Notes under the pieces: generated by a model
What the model was told of the DNA's origin: nothing
What the model saw: the letters and a program-made list of their open reading frames with translations, nothing else
The model's database searches: none
Assembly (NCBI GenBank): GCA_026168455.1
Contig: CM047426.1
Span: forward strand, 60,073,396 to 60,137,395
Direction of reading: 5' to 3'
Source: Theocolax elegans
Lineage: Eukaryota > Arthropoda > Insecta > Hymenoptera > Cerocephalidae
DNA length: 64,000 nt
Shown here: piece after piece, positions 1 to 11,370 of the stretch
Position numbering within the stretch: the first letter of the stretch is position 1
Layout: each line of letters starts with the position of its first letter
Position numbers and translations under genes: made by a program

Positions 1-3000
1 TCTTAGATATGCCGGGATAGCTCCACAAATTTCGGGATTTTATGGGTATTTCGGAATTTTCTGTGTTATTTCCGGATATATTAACTTATTCAGGGATTTC
101 CTAGATGTTTCGGGATTTGATGTGGTATTTGGGTTAAATTTACTAAACGAGGGTTTCTTGGATGTTTCGGGATTTTCTGACGTATTCCGGGATAACTCCA
201 CCACTTTTGGGATTTCCTGGATGTTTCGGAATTTCTGTTGTATTTCGGGATAATTTCACTAATACCGGGATTTCCTGGATGTTACGGGCTTTTCTGTGGT
301 ATTCCGGGTAACTCCACCAATTACAGGATTTTCTAAATAATTCAGTAGTTTCTTAGATATGCCGGGATAACTCCCCCAATTTTGGGATTTTCTGGCTGTT
401 TTGGGACTTTCTGTGGTATTCCGGGATAAACCGCCAATTTCGGGATTACCGGGATGTTTCTGGATTTTTTGTGGTATTTCGGGATTTTTTGTAGTATTCT
501 AGGAGAACTCCACTAATTTCGGGATTGCCTGGATGTTTCGGGATTTTCTGACGTATTCCGGGATAACTCCACTAATTTCGGGATTGCCTGGATGTTTCGG
601 GATTTTCTGTGGTATTTGAGGATAAATTTACTAATTGAGGGATTTCTTGGATGTTTCGGGATTTTCTGTGGTATTTGAGGATAAATTTACTAATTGAGGG
701 ATTTCATGGATGTTTCGGGATTTTCTGACGCATTCCCGGATAACTCTACCACTTTTGGGATTTCCTGGATGTTCCGGGATTTTCCGTTTTATTTCCGGAT
801 ATATTAACTTATTCAGAGATTTCCTAGATGTTTCGGATTTTATGTGGTATTTCGGGGTAACTCCACCACTTTTGGGTTTTCCTGGATGTTTCGGAATTTC
901 TGTTATATTTCGGGATAATTTCACTAATACCGGGATTTCCTGGATGTTACGGGCTTTTCTGTAGTATTCCGGGATAACTCCACCAATTACGGGATTTTCT
1001 AAATAATTCAGTAATTTCTTAGATATGCCGGGATAACTCCCCCAATTTTGGGATTTTCTGGCTGTTTAGGGATTTTTTGTGGTATTCCGGGATAATCCAC
1101 CAATTTCGGGATTTCCTGGATATTTCGGGATTTTTTGTGGTATTTCGGGATTTTCTGTGGTATTTGCGATTTTTTGTAGTATTCCGGAGAACTCCACTAA
1201 TTTTGTGATTTCCCTGATGTTTCAGGATTATGTGACGTATTCCGGAGTAGATCCACTAATTTCAGGTATTTCTGTGGTATTCGGGGATAACTCCACCAAT
1301 TACGGGATTTTCTAAATAATTTAGTAATTTCTTAGATATGCCGGGATAGCTCAAACAATTTCGGAATTTTCTGGGTGTGTCGGGATTTTCTGTGTTATTT
1401 CCGGATATATTAACTTATTCAGGGATTTCCCAGATGTTTCGGGATTTTATGTGGTATTTCGGGGGTAACTCCACCACTTTTGGATTTCCTGGATGTCTCG
1501 GAATTTCTGGTGTATTTCGGGATCATTTCGCTAATACCGGGATTTTCCTGGATCTTACGGGCATTTCTGTGGTATTCTGGGATAACTCCACCAATTACGA
1601 GATTTTCTAACTAATTCAGTAATTTCTTAGATTATGCGGGATAACTCCCCCAATTTTGGGATTTTCTGGCTGTTCCTAGATAACTTGACGTGTTCCGGGA
1701 TAACTCCACTAATTTCGGATTTTCCGTGTTATTTCCGGATATTAACTAATTGAGGAATTTCCTGTATGTTTCGGAATTTCTGTGGTATTTCGGGATAAAT
1801 TCCCTAATTTCTGGATTTTGTGCTTGTTTCAAGATTTTTTATGGTACTCGGGATTTCTGTGGTATTTCCGATTTTTTGTAGTTATTCTAGGAGAACTCCA
1901 CTAATTTTGTGATTTCCTGATGTTTTAGGATTATGTGACGTATTCCGGAGTAGATCCACTAATTTCAGGTATTTCTGTGGTATTCGGGGATAACTCCACC
2001 AATTACGGGATTTTCTAAATAATTTAGTAATTTCTTAGATATGCCGGGATAGCTCAAACAATTTCGGAATTTTCTGGATGTGTCGGGATTTTCTGTGTTA
2101 TTTCCGGATATATTAACTTATTCAGGGATTTCCTAGATGTTTCGGGATTTTTTGTGGTATTTCGGGTTAAATTCACTAAATGAGGGTTTCTTGGATGTTT
2201 CGGGATTTTCTGACGTGTTCGGGATAATTTCACTAATACCGGGATTTCCTGGAAGTTACGGGCTTTTCTGTGGTATTCCGGGATAACTCCACCAATTACG
2301 GGATTTTTTAAATATTTCAGTAATTTCTTAGATATGCCGGGATAACTCCCCCAATTTTGGGATTTTCTGGCTGTATCGGGATTTTCAGTGGTATTCCGGG
2401 AGAACTCCACTAATTTCGGGATTTCCTGGATATTTCGGGATTTTTTGTGGTATTTCGGGATTTTCTGTGGTATTTGCGATTTTTTGTAGTATTCCGGAAG
2501 AACTCCACTAATTTTGTGATTTCCCTGATGTTTCAGGATTATGTGACGTATGCCGGAATATATCCATTAATTTCAGGAATTTCTGTTGTATTCGGGGATA
2601 ACTCCACCAATTACGGGATTTTCTAAATAATTTAGTAATTTCTTAGATATGCCGGGATAGCTCCAACAATTTCGGAATTTTCTGGGTGTGTCAGGATTTT
2701 CTGTGTTATTTCCGGATATATTAACTTATTCAGGGATTTCCCAGATGTTTCGGGATTTTTTTTGGTATTTCGGGTTAAATTCACTAAATGAGGGTTTCTT
2801 GGATGTTTTGGGATTTTCTGACGTATTCGGGATAATTTCACTAATACCGGGATTTCCTGGAAGTTACGGGCTTTTCTGTGGTATTCCGGGATAACTCCAC
2901 CAATTACGGGATTTTTTAAATATTTCAGTAATTTCTTAGATATGCCGGGATAACTCCCCCAATTTTGGGATTTTCTGGCTGTATCGGGATTTTCTGTGGT

Positions 3001-3940
3001 ATTCCGGGATAATCAACCAATTTCGGGATTTCCTGGATATTTCTGGATTTCTAGTGGTATTTCGGGATTTTCTGTGGTATTTGCGATTTTTTGTAGTATT
3101 CCGGGAGAACTCCACTAATTTTGTGATTTCCCTGATGTTGCAGGATTATGTGACGTATGCCGGAATAGATTCATTAATTTCAGGAATTTCTGTTGTATTC
3201 GGGGATAACTCCACCAATTACGGGATTTTATAAATAATTTAGTACTTTCTTAGATATGCCGGGATAGCTCCACCAAATTCGGGATTTCCGGGATGTTTCG
3301 GGATTTTCTGTGTTATTTCCGGATATATTAACTAATTCAGAGATTTCTTAGATTTTTCGGGATTTTCTGTGGTATTTGAGGATAAATTTACTAATTGAGG
3401 GATTTCTTGGATGTTTCGGGATTTTCTGACGCATTCCGGGATAACTCTGCCACTTTTGGAATTTCCTGGATGTTCCGGGATTTTCTTTGGTATGCCGGGA
3501 GAAATCCACTAACTTCGGGATTTCCCGGATTTTTCGGAATTTCTGTTGTATTTCAGGATAAATTCACTAATTACGAGATTTCCTGGTTGTTTCATATGTT
3601 CTATGGTATTTCGTGATTTTCTGAGGTATTCCGGATTAAATACACTAATTTCGGGATTGCCTGGATGTTTCGGGATTGCCTATGGTATTTCGGAATAATT
3701 CCACCAATTTCGGGATTTTCTGTGGTATTCCGGGATAACTCCTGCAATTTCGGGATTTCACGGTTGTATCGGGATTTTCAGAGGTATTCCGGGTAAGCTC
3801 CACCAATTTCGGGAGTTTCTTAATATTTCGGTCCTTTTTAGGTATGCCGGGATAACTTCACTAATTTTGGGATTTTCTGGATATGTCGGGATTACTGTAC
3901 TAATTATGGGATTTCCTGGATATTTCGGGAAATTATCTTG
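1..3940. repeat. Minisatellite array, ~59 bp unit
   Basis: The whole stretch is built from diverged copies of a roughly 59 bp unit. The unit reads approximately as 'gggatttcctggatgtttcg', then 'ggattttctgtggtattccg', then 'ggataactccaccaatttc'. I estimate about 65 copies. Open frames of 60-118 codons here are only repeat translations rich in 'GFPGxxGIF'-type strings, and they occur on both strands, so I call none of them genes. Part of the array is organised in a higher-order repeat (separate entry). Array ends are approximate. Confidence 0.93.
2041..3260. repeat. Higher-order repeat of ~607 bp
   Basis: The variant monomer carrying 'ttcttagatatgccgggat' recurs at 2041, 2334, 2649, 2942 and 3256 (position of the 'atg' of atgccggg). 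Spacing alternates 293 and ~314 bp, giving a super-period of 607-608 bp, about ten monomers. Earlier occurrences at 1025 and 1338 keep the ~313 bp half-step; those at 9 and 359 are irregular. This is the layered structure seen in satellite arrays that evolve by unequal exchange. Confidence 0.85.
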
Positions 3941-4200
3941 TTTTCGGAAAAACGGAAATAAGGATGGTATTCGAAGTATCTGATTCGCAATATCAGATCG
4001 AGTGCACAGCAAGGGTTCACGTGTGCGCACGTACAACTGTAGTTATCTTGGTTTCGGAAAAACGGAAATACGGATGTTGTTCGGAGTATCTGGTTCACAA
4101 AGACACGTGTGTGCACATAATATTTGTTAATCAGGTCGCATGCATAACGTGGGTTCACGTGTGTGCACGTAGTTCACTAGTTACTTTGGTTTCAAAAATT
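3940..4200. repeat. Short tandem repeat, ~100-135 bp unit
   Basis: About two and a half copies of a second unit begin near 3943, 4043 and 4178. Each starts with 'ttatcttggtttcgg' or a close variant, followed by 'aaaacggaaata' and a 'gttcacgtgtgtgcacgt' segment. The palindromic cacgtg/gtgcac core recurs inside each unit. It abuts the minisatellite and looks like a separate family. Confidence 0.75.
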
Positions 4201-4787
4201 CGGAGATTGTGATTCGGAACTGGATCGGTCTCGGAGTTGGCTCTAAGGCGTTCTCAAGCATCCGAATTATAACGTCTGCGCACGTATATAATCCATAGTA
4301 CATCCCAACCTCGTCCTCTAGGTGATTAACCCTGTCGAGTTCGTGTCGGTCAGAGAACTGCAATTAGAATTGGAATTGCACTTTTATAGCCGGTATTCGG
4401 CTACTGCGCATGCGTAAGGGTGATACGTACGCCCTCTATGTTTGCACATGCAGGTACTATCTGTTGCACACGCCCCCTGGCGATTGCAGACGATAACCCT
4501 ATAAGGCGTATTGCGCGACGACCCTTAGGGTACCCATTCCCTAATTCCATGTTCGCAACGAGAGATAGCGTCGTTCCTTTTACGATGAAATGATCCTTAT
4601 ACGAGTGAAACGTTAATGATAGTTATAATACATGTTTTTAATTGATTTTCTTTTTCTTGCACTTACCAAGAAACCATTATCTAGATTCCCGGAAAATATG
4701 ATTATATATCTAGGTTTTCCGGTTCTTCCCGGAAAATCAACCATTATGCCAAAATAAGTCCCGGAAAATAAGCTTAAGTATATATAT
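4201..4787. other. No recognisable feature
   Basis: I find no convincing gene, repeat copy or RNA here. The two open frames of 60-96 codons show no family motif. The part after about 4700 is AT-rich and leads into the repeat copy that starts near 4788. Confidence 0.5.
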
Positions 4788-5875
4788 GGGTGGCTCTCTG
4801 TGACATCGAACATGAAAAATATGAATAATGCTATAACTGCGGGAATATGTTTTAGAGGTATCCAGTAGTTCTCCTGAATTTTTTCAGATTTTTTCGGGAC
4901 CATTAGTTTATGCTACAGAGAGTCAAATTTGGAATTTTAGCACTTTTTTGCATTATATGCCAATTTTCATGAAATTGTAGCTCCGAGGGGATGCATTTTT
5001 CACTAAAAACATAAGTATGACTTTTTTTGTAAAATTTTCCGAACTTTTCATAAAAAATACTTTTAAAGACATAAATGTATGCTGTCACACTCTTGTAAGC
5101 CATTTAAACCTTAAATAGTGAAAATCAGCAATTCTGCTCCGGACTCTGGTAACCTAATACTGTCTAAAAGATGTTTTTTTATAGTCAGAAACTGCCTAAA
5201 AATTTCCAGAGTGGGTCTAAATCATTAAGATCACTTATGGTCAAAATATCTGGGAAAAGTGCCCGAAATATTAATAGAAATGTATATTTGTTGCCTTATA
5301 ACGAGTTATTATTATTCTATAAAATTGTTTATCTACTGATGTAAAGCACGGAAAGGATAAACATTGTTTATTTAAAGAGAATAAAAAAAATAAGTTTTCT
5401 TTTTATCAGTTTTGTGGAAATTAATAAAAACTTTTTATAGAGTTTAAGCAAAATATATAAAAGTTTAATTAAAAAAAATACAATTTATGGTATGGTAAAA
5501 AATACTTGTTGTTTTTTCCGCTTTGATTTTAGTACTTTCTATTGCAGAAACTCTTTATAGAGCTTAAGCAAAATATAAGTAGAAATAGGATGGGAGTAAT
5601 AATTAAAAATTTTTTTATCAGATAATATTTTTGAAAGTGTGATTGAAAACCATACTTGCGAATGTTGACACGTTTGTAGAAGGTGTTTTATATAAATTAC
5701 TGTCTAGAGGCACAAATTCAACGTGTTTACAATACAGACCTAACACAAAGTATTTTTCATCCTGTTCCCACTGTTTTTTTATACCGCTATGGTTCAGCTG
5801 CATTTACGCACTTACCTTGGAGTGGTAGAAAAGTATCTCTACTTATTTCAGTATCCATCTAATCCCTTGTAAGCT
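4788..5875 (-). repeat. Copy of the core repeat also found in the 15.8-20.5 kb element
   Basis: From 'atatatgggtggctctctg' to about 5305, and again at 5796-5875, the sequence matches 17253-17875 and, inverted, 18890-19510. Shared strings include 'gttttagaggtatccagtag', 'gactctggtaacctaatact' and 'ggtagaaaagtatct'. The middle (about 5306-5795) has no counterpart and looks like a later insertion. Short frames such as the 66-codon one at 4903-5103 recur in the other copies with differences, but there is no recognisable domain, so I treat the family as non-coding. Confidence 0.8.
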
Positions 5876-6016
5876 GTAATATACATAGTCAACGGGACTG
5901 GTATAGCGCAATAAATAAATTATTTATTTTTCATTAAATGAAACGCGATCTCGTGAAGTGGTACCACTTACTTCCTCGAGTTCGATGCTGTAATCGTATA
6001 ACGCTCTGCTGGCCGG

Positions 6017-6050
<34 letters not shown>

Positions 6051-6442
6051 GTTGCGGTGTAGGACCAATTGTCCGTTGGCCAGTGCACCGAGGTTGTGTG
6101 GCTGCAGGTCGGTTCACAGTGTTACACCATTCACTGCAAATGCTGGGTCGGTCTGCAGTCAAAATACACACGCGAGAACCACGGTAAAACACAACGCCGT
6201 GAATCTGAACACGGGACGCGGCGGGATCACACCTGCCGCGTGTCAAGGCGGCTATATCTCTTCTTAGCGCGCGCAAATCTCCCCCTCACCTATCTAATTA
6301 GGTGCGCGCGCGAAGTCGATTGGCTGTGTATCCACTACGAACCGAATCTCGCCGGCCCGAGCCGATGCAAATATTACGATACTGTTCGCTCGTGTTGCTC
6401 GAATTTGTCAAACGATAAGGTAAACAATACCTTACCGTTACA
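5876..6442 (-). repeat. 3' LTR of decayed gypsy-type element
   Basis: On the minus strand this begins TGTAACGGTAAGGTATTG at 6442, directly after a purine tract, and the same ~55 bp recurs at 9905-9850, so it is the LTR start. The far end is uncertain. I place it near 5876, where the minus strand reads ...TATTACA next to the core repeat. A (TC)n run at 6021-6050 lies inside. No matching target duplication was found on the two sides. Confidence 0.6.
6021..6050. repeat. (TC)n microsatellite
   Basis: About fourteen consecutive TC dinucleotides lie inside the LTR. Confidence 0.95.
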
Positions 6443-6460
6443 CCCCCCTTCCTGATTCCA
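6443..6460 (-). promoter_or_regulatory. Polypurine tract of the gypsy-type element
   Basis: The minus strand reads 'aggaagggggg' directly before the LTR start TGTAACGG. A purine tract at this place primes plus-strand DNA synthesis in LTR retrotransposons. It fixes the LTR boundary at 6442. Confidence 0.7.
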
Positions 6461-6552
6461 CATACCCATAATGTGGTTTCTGTATCCCTGACGAATTTGG
6501 GATGGGAAATGGCTACACATGTACAAAAAAAACTGACGCAAAAATCCGGACA

Positions 6553-7011
6553 CTAACTGCAGTTCCGTCGTGGTCTGCCTCTACCTCGTTTGATTAGCCC
6601 GCGGTGGCTAGCGGTCGGAATTACCATCGACCGATCCTGCGGTCTGGCGACGACCCTCGCGTTTTTACGCGGCCTACTTCTACTTCGTTTAACGAGGGGT
6701 ACGACATTCGCGTTATCTCGCTTCTCGCGTGGAACGGCGCTCGCTTGCGTCTCGCCGCGTAAGACGTCTTCGCTTGCAGGAACCGTGTCACGTTCGGGTT
6801 CCTCTTCCCTCGTATCGCCATGGTCATCCAATAAGTACGGTTTGAGGTACTGGACATGGCATTTCTCCTCATGTCCCTGAGCATCCTGGATCTTACCAGT
6901 ATTTGGACCGTAGCTGTGGACGATCAAATAAGGACCGACGTATTTTGGAGCTAACTTGGCCGAGACGCCTTGTGCGCTGGATGAGAAGACTCGGTTCATC
7001 TTCCATACCAA
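6553..7011 (-). pseudogene. Integrase C-terminal fragment, gypsy-type pol
   Basis: The frame contains 'KLAPKYVGPYLIV', then 'HVQYLKPYLLDD', the GPF/Y-type module found at the C-terminus of gypsy-type integrases, followed by a basic low-complexity tail. It lies between the LTR and the integrase core of the same element, in the expected order. The stretch 7012-7199 joining it to the core is not open in one frame. The element is degenerate, so this is not a working gene. Confidence 0.75.
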
Positions 7012-7199
7012 GTTCCCGACTACAAAAAAAGCAGCTCATCTTATGGCATTATAGTAACCGACTTGTCTATCCTGAGCTTTATTAGCTCTAGCTGAAGCTT
7101 TCCTGGGAAGCTCAGGTAGTCATGATATCCGATCACTCCACTCAAGCAAACGCTGGTATTCCAAACGTTGCTGAGTGAGCTCCGGCTGCCGGCCGTAAT

Positions 7200-7682
7200 T
7201 TAACATGGCCGGGCTCCATCCTGTCGAACTCTGTACCGCCTTATTAAAGCAAGCACAAGGTCTGGTAACTTCTCGTCGCAAGTGTTGTGTTTCTCGGTAA
7301 TATAAGACGCTACCATCGTTTTCAGCGTCCGATTAGCACGTTCGACGGGATTGGCCTGAGCGTGGTACGGAGGAATAGTTGTATGAAATATTCCTCGTTC
7401 CACGAGATAATCATCTACGAGCTTTTTCTTGAAGTTAGTGTCGTTGACAGATAAAAATACTTCCGGTGTGCCAAAGCGCATGACGACTCGTTCGTGTAAC
7501 TCTTTCACGATCATCTTAGCGTTAGCTTTCCGGATCGGCACTGCTTCAATCCAGCGCGTGAACAAGTCTTGGAAGACCAAAATATATTCAAATCCGTGTG
7601 TGAAGCGGGAAAGTGGTCCAGTAACATCTCCTTCTACCACTTGCCATGGCTTTTCAACCACTCGCCTACCCATCAAACCCAT
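7200..7682 (-). pseudogene. Integrase catalytic core, gypsy-type pol (degenerate)
   Basis: The 160-codon frame shows the rve-type core. 'VVEGDVTGPL' carries the first aspartate, 'FQDLFTRWIEAVPI' follows, 'SVNDTNFKKKLV' is the second-Asp block (usually S-D-N-G-x-E-F, here altered), and 'HAQANPVERANRTLK' carries the glutamate. The zinc-binding HHCC domain that should precede it is missing: the frame joins the RNase H segment near 7680, with only a scrap of linker at 7683-7770. Altered second-Asp motif and deleted HHCC mean the integrase is dead. Confidence 0.8.
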
Positions 7683-9158
7683 GGAGTACTAACGCCCATC
7701 TGGCGAGCCGGCTCGTTGCATTGCGTATATTGTATAACCAACGAAGACTACTATGGTCTGTGCCAACTTTAAACTGGTAACCTTCAATGCATGGTTTAAA
7801 CTTCTTAATCGCCCATACTACTGCCAGGTATTCCCGTTCTGTAACGCTGTAATTGCGTTCGGCGGGCGAGAAAATTCTACTGGCGAACTCCAGGACTTTC
7901 TCTTCTGCGTCGACAATCTGTAGCAACACTGCACCGATACCAGTGTCACTAGTGTCAGTCTGGACCACATACTCACCATTCTCATCGGGAGTTTGCAGAA
8001 CGGGTGCTGTCATCAACAGAGCTTTAAGCTGCTGGAAAGCGCTTTCTTGTTCTTCCAGCCAAAGATACTTCTGGTCTTTCTTGGTCAGACGCATTAGCGG
8101 CTCAGCTATGGTAGCATAGTCGTGCATGAAGCGTCTGTACCAAGACGCCATACCGAGAAACCGTCTCAGCTGCTTCAAATTCTTGTAAGTCGGATATTCT
8201 TTAATCGGCTCCGTTTTAGCTGGGTCAGGTCGTATCCCGTTTCGGTTAACTCGACCACCCAAATATCTCACTTCGGGCTGGCAGAAAACACGCTTCTCCC
8301 GGTTAACAGATAAACCGGCTTCTGCCAAACGAGTTAACACCTCAATCAACAGTTGTTTATGCTCTTCAAATGTCTCAGTGACAATAATGATATCGTCAAG
8401 ATATACATAAGCAACCGGTTCGAGTTCTGGTCAAATCACTTGATCAATCATGCTCTGGAATGTCGCGCCAGAATTCGCCAATCCATACGGCATACGAGAA
8501 AACTGTAACAAACCCATTCCAGGTACCGTAAAAGCCGTTATCGGGCGCGACTCCACCTGTAGAGGTATCTGGTGGTACGCACAGTTCATGTCGATGTGGA
8601 AATGTATCGGGCTTTCTTGAGTTTGCGTAGGATATCCTGCATATATGGCAAAGGATATGCATCAGGTTTCGTCAAAGCGTTGACTTTCCTAAAATCGATG
8701 CAAAAACGCCTAGCATTCTCGCCCTTCTTCGCCATCACCACGGGGCTGGACCAACCGCTTTTCGAGGGTTCAATAACGCCAGTCTCGAGCATCTCGCGAA
8801 CTTGACGTTGCATTTCCTCTCGAATTTTATCAGAGACGGGGTAATACCTCTGTTTGATCGGCCTGGCTGATCCGACGTCGATTATATGTTCGACATCGTA
8901 AGAACGGCCGATCTTTGGCAAGGTTGTGGACAACACTCGGTCTAGAAGTTCGCGCAATTGTGTGCGCTCTACTTCTGTTACGTCAGCGACACCTACTGAC
9001 GATAATGAAGCATTGCCACTTTGCATCCTTGCCACTTCCAGCTGTAGGACTTGATACGTTCCCTTTAGAAATAAACGGTCGGAATCTGGGTGTAGGACGG
9101 CTCGGAATGCTCGGATAAAATTTACTCCGATGTAGCATTCAGCATCCAGGTTCGGCAT
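7666..9158 (-). pseudogene. Reverse transcriptase and RNase H, gypsy-type pol
   Basis: Reading down the minus strand, 9158-8586 gives the end of the protease-RT linker and the start of RT ('GVIEPSKSGWSSPVVMAKK', 'FCIDFRKVNALTKPDAYPLP'). 8585-8350 continues in another frame with 'RMPYGLANSGATFQ' and the catalytic 'YVYLDDIIIV' near 8390-8410. It is interrupted by an in-frame TGA near 8433. 8349-7666 gives the connection and RNase H ('LRRFLGMASWYRRFM', 'VQTDTSDTGIGAVLLQ', 'VTEREYLAVVWAIKKFKP', 'TDHSSLRWL'). The order PR-RT-RH-IN is that of Ty3/gypsy. At least one frameshift and one stop show it is a fossil. Confidence 0.88.
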
Positions 9159-9176
9159 GATCGCAACACGTATTTC

Positions 9177-9479
9177 TCAAGTTATTTTACCGATGGTAAA
9201 TGGTAGCATTGCGTGACGACACGACGGATAAGTACTACCATCAGCGAGCTTGACATTGCCAGCTCGCGACTCGAGAAGCAACCTGCCTAGAGCGGTTGCC
9301 AACTGCAAACCGCTCGGACCCATTACGGTTGTCGATGCACCTGAATCGAACAATGCTCGGATCCGGAATCCACCTACGTCAACCTGACACCACCAGCGCG
9401 TTTCGTCCTCAGAACGATAACTCCTTCGGCTAGTGCTCGATGTCACTAACTTTAAAACAGCGCAGGTCTCCGGGTCCAT
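9177..9479 (-). pseudogene. Retroviral-type aspartic protease domain
   Basis: 'FRIRALFDSGASTTVMG' is the flap-and-active-site block of retropepsins with the DSGA catalytic motif, followed by 'AGNVKLADGSTY'. It sits directly upstream (minus strand) of the RT segment of the same gypsy-type element and should be part of the same pol polyprotein, but a stop near 9176 separates the frames. Confidence 0.75.
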
Positions 9480-9849
9480 TCCGACTTCCTGAGATATGTC
9501 TGGAATCAGTCCTTTTCTTTTTTGCTTAACTGCAGCTCGCCTACCTCGGTAATCGGGAGTCAGACCTTTGTCTTCCTTGGGGACTGCCTGTACTTTGGGA
9601 TATGCGGTTGTCCTCTCTAACCGCTTCCCCGCGCGTTTTCTGCGCAGTCAGGTCACGTCCTGACGGTATACCTCAACTTACCACAAGTGTGGCACTTGAT
9701 CGGTTTGGGGTAATCTTCTTTCTTCTTGATCTTCTTTCTTAAATCCGACGATTCCCCAAGCTTCGAGGATGAACCACTCGATGATCATCGATCGGGACTT
9801 TTACGTGTCTCCTTCCTCCTTCTTCTAAACCGAGAAGGAGACTTGTAGG
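9480..9849 (-). pseudogene. Residual gag (nucleocapsid) segment
   Basis: On the minus strand around 9670-9710 the translation contains 'KPIKCHTCGK', the beginning of a CCHC zinc knuckle, followed by basic residues. The rest of the knuckle is lost to decay and the remainder of gag is absent: the segment runs straight into the truncated 5' LTR. A large deletion has therefore removed most of gag, the leader and most of the 5' LTR. Confidence 0.5.
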
Positions 9850-9905
9850 GTTTCTTGTTGCTCGAATTCGACAAACGGTAAGGTAAACAATACCTTACCG
9901 TTACA
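9850..9905 (-). repeat. Truncated 5' LTR of the gypsy-type element
   Basis: About 55 bp matching the first bases of the LTR at 6442 (minus strand: TGTAACGGTAAGGTATTG...). It stops abruptly where gag-like sequence begins, so only the start of the 5' LTR is left. Confidence 0.75.
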
Positions 9906-10919
9906 GTACTTAAGGTATATTCTTTTCGGCTATCTATATGCTTTTGTAATATTCGTCAGGGCAAACCTGATATTTTTTATTATTTTCTTACTTACTTAAC
10001 CAACCGCTTATTTTACAATATATTATTACGAACTATAGTTTATTTATAATAATTCTTCTTTTGCATTGTTTTTTATTTACAATATTTACTGTTTGAACTG
10101 CAATTTATTGATCATAATTCATATTTTAAACTACAAACAATTAACGTGTTCGCCGTGCAAATGTTTATATTGTGAAAATTAAAAGTGTTTATAAACTTAT
10201 ATAATTTTATGCAATTCTTTATGAAATATTGTAATTTATGTATGTTTTTGTCCATTAAACTGCGAGAAGAATTTAGTTATATATGTTCATTTAAAACGAA
10301 GACATTATATGATTATGTTAACAAATTTAAATAAATAATGCATGATTAATACGAATAAAAATATATTATTTTATTATCTCACATTATATCCTGCAGCTCT
10401 ACTCTCAAAATAACTTCGCTCGCTACTCCCGGAGACATAAGGCGAGTCCTAGTCAAACAAGAGCGAAAGGAACGCGAATGGTTTATTAACCATTTGCCTT
10501 CTTGTAATATTTTTATAGTAGTTGGTGCAAGTCTGGACGTGACAAATGTATACATTAAAATAACGACTATAGTTTACGATAGTTAACCGAATATTCTAAT
10601 TTTTGTGTTTTACTACTGTAATTGATAAGGTTTGACGAAAATCACCTAAATTGTAATTAATTTTCCACCAAATATTTTATGTTCATTATCAACATATCTT
10701 AGTAAACGTTCTACTGCTTCAAATGCAAATTTTAATTTTATTAATCATTAGTAAATTACCATGTTATTATAGTATTTAGTGATTCATTTTATACTTTTGT
10801 ACATTCATTATTAGGGTGATAAAAATTGTTTTTATATTTTTCATATAAAATCCACAATAACGATTTTAAAGGGTTAAACTCAGGTTGTAATGAAATTAAC
10901 AACCAATTTGATTTTAAAA
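9906..10919. other. AT-rich stretch without recognised features
   Basis: I see no gene or recognisable repeat. A less AT-rich patch at about 10390-10480 has no tRNA fold or reading frame that I could support. Confidence 0.5.
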
Positions 10920-10920
10920 G

Positions 10921-10967
10921 TTGTACGACGTTTCGTCTGCCAGGTTTTGCAGACCTCTTCAAGTACT
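10921..10967 (-). ncRNA. Hammerhead-like ribozyme motif (PLE A)
   Basis: Reading minus: stem I strand GTAC, core TTGAAGA, stem II GTCTGC paired with GCAGAC, GAAAC, GTC, then GTAC to close stem I. Compared with the hammerhead consensus CTGANGA...GAAA...UH, the first core base is U instead of C, and one extra purine lies before stem II. The two-base stem III (AC/GU) is the short form described for Penelope-like elements. This copy is probably impaired. Confidence 0.55.
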
Positions 10968-11154
10968 AATTTATTGAACAAAAAAAAATATAAATAAATA
11001 TACAAATAACTTTTTAAATATCAATAATTCACAAAAAACACTTTATATAACAAAACAATCTTTACCAAATAAATGTCAAACAGTTAGCACTGTTCTTCCA
11101 TTACTCGTAGATGAGTAGAGTCCAGTGAAATTTCAAAAATTGTATTGCTATATT

Positions 11155-11193
11155 GTGACGTGGTGGATCTGCATGAGAACAGATCCCCGTCAC
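11155..11193 (+). repeat. Strong hairpin next to the tRNA-like sequence
   Basis: GTGACG and GGATCTG on the left pair with CAGATCC and CGTCAC on the right around a short loop. It lies 100 bp upstream of the tRNA-like sequence within the segment that interrupts Penelope-like fragment A. Confidence 0.6.
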
Positions 11194-11298
11194 TTAGGGC
11201 TCTGTAGTACCGACGCGGCCAGCGCAAGAATCGGCACTTGGCATATGGCGCGCGTATCGGTAGGCAGAAGACGTGGAAAAGTACGGCTACGACCAATT

Positions 11299-11370
11299 GC
11301 GGGCGTAGCGCAGTGGTAGCGTGAACGCCTTCGGATCCGAAGGGGCTCGGGTTCAAGACCTGACGCCCGT
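11299..11370 (+). tRNA. tRNA-like sequence, Arg(TCG)-like loop, probably a pseudogene
   Basis: A 72-base stretch with a fully paired acceptor stem (GCGGGCG with CGCCCGT), a D arm (GCGC/GCGT around AGTGGTA) and a T arm (TCGGG-TTCAAGA-CCTGA). A T-run follows that would stop RNA polymerase III. At the standard position the loop reads CTTCGGA, giving anticodon TCG (Arg). The flanking bases do not form a normal anticodon stem; instead the palindrome CCTTCGGATCCGAAGG can fold on its own, shifted. I see it as a tRNA-derived pseudogene or the head of a short element rather than a working tRNA. Confidence 0.55.

Noticed and set aside
631..3616. Open frames of 60-118 codons in both strands of the first 4 kb
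   Set aside because: They are translations of the 59 bp minisatellite; the same peptide strings recur with the repeat period and no domain is present.
1..3940. CRISPR-like array
   Set aside because: The unit is continuous without unique spacers, the context is eukaryotic, and no cas-type gene exists.
4903..5103. 66-codon frame recurring at 19184-19384, and 74-codon frames at 17639 and 18892, as small conserved genes
   Set aside because: They recur only because the underlying core repeat is duplicated; upstream and downstream parts are not open and no motif is seen.
5962..9905. A target site duplication for the decayed gypsy-type element
   Set aside because: The base strings next to 9905 (gtact) and next to the possible left ends (near 5876, 5952 or 5989) do not match, and the 5' LTR is mostly deleted.
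11299..11370. Functional tRNA-Arg gene
   Set aside because: Acceptor, D and T arms are good, but the anticodon stem does not pair in the standard position; only a shifted palindrome does.
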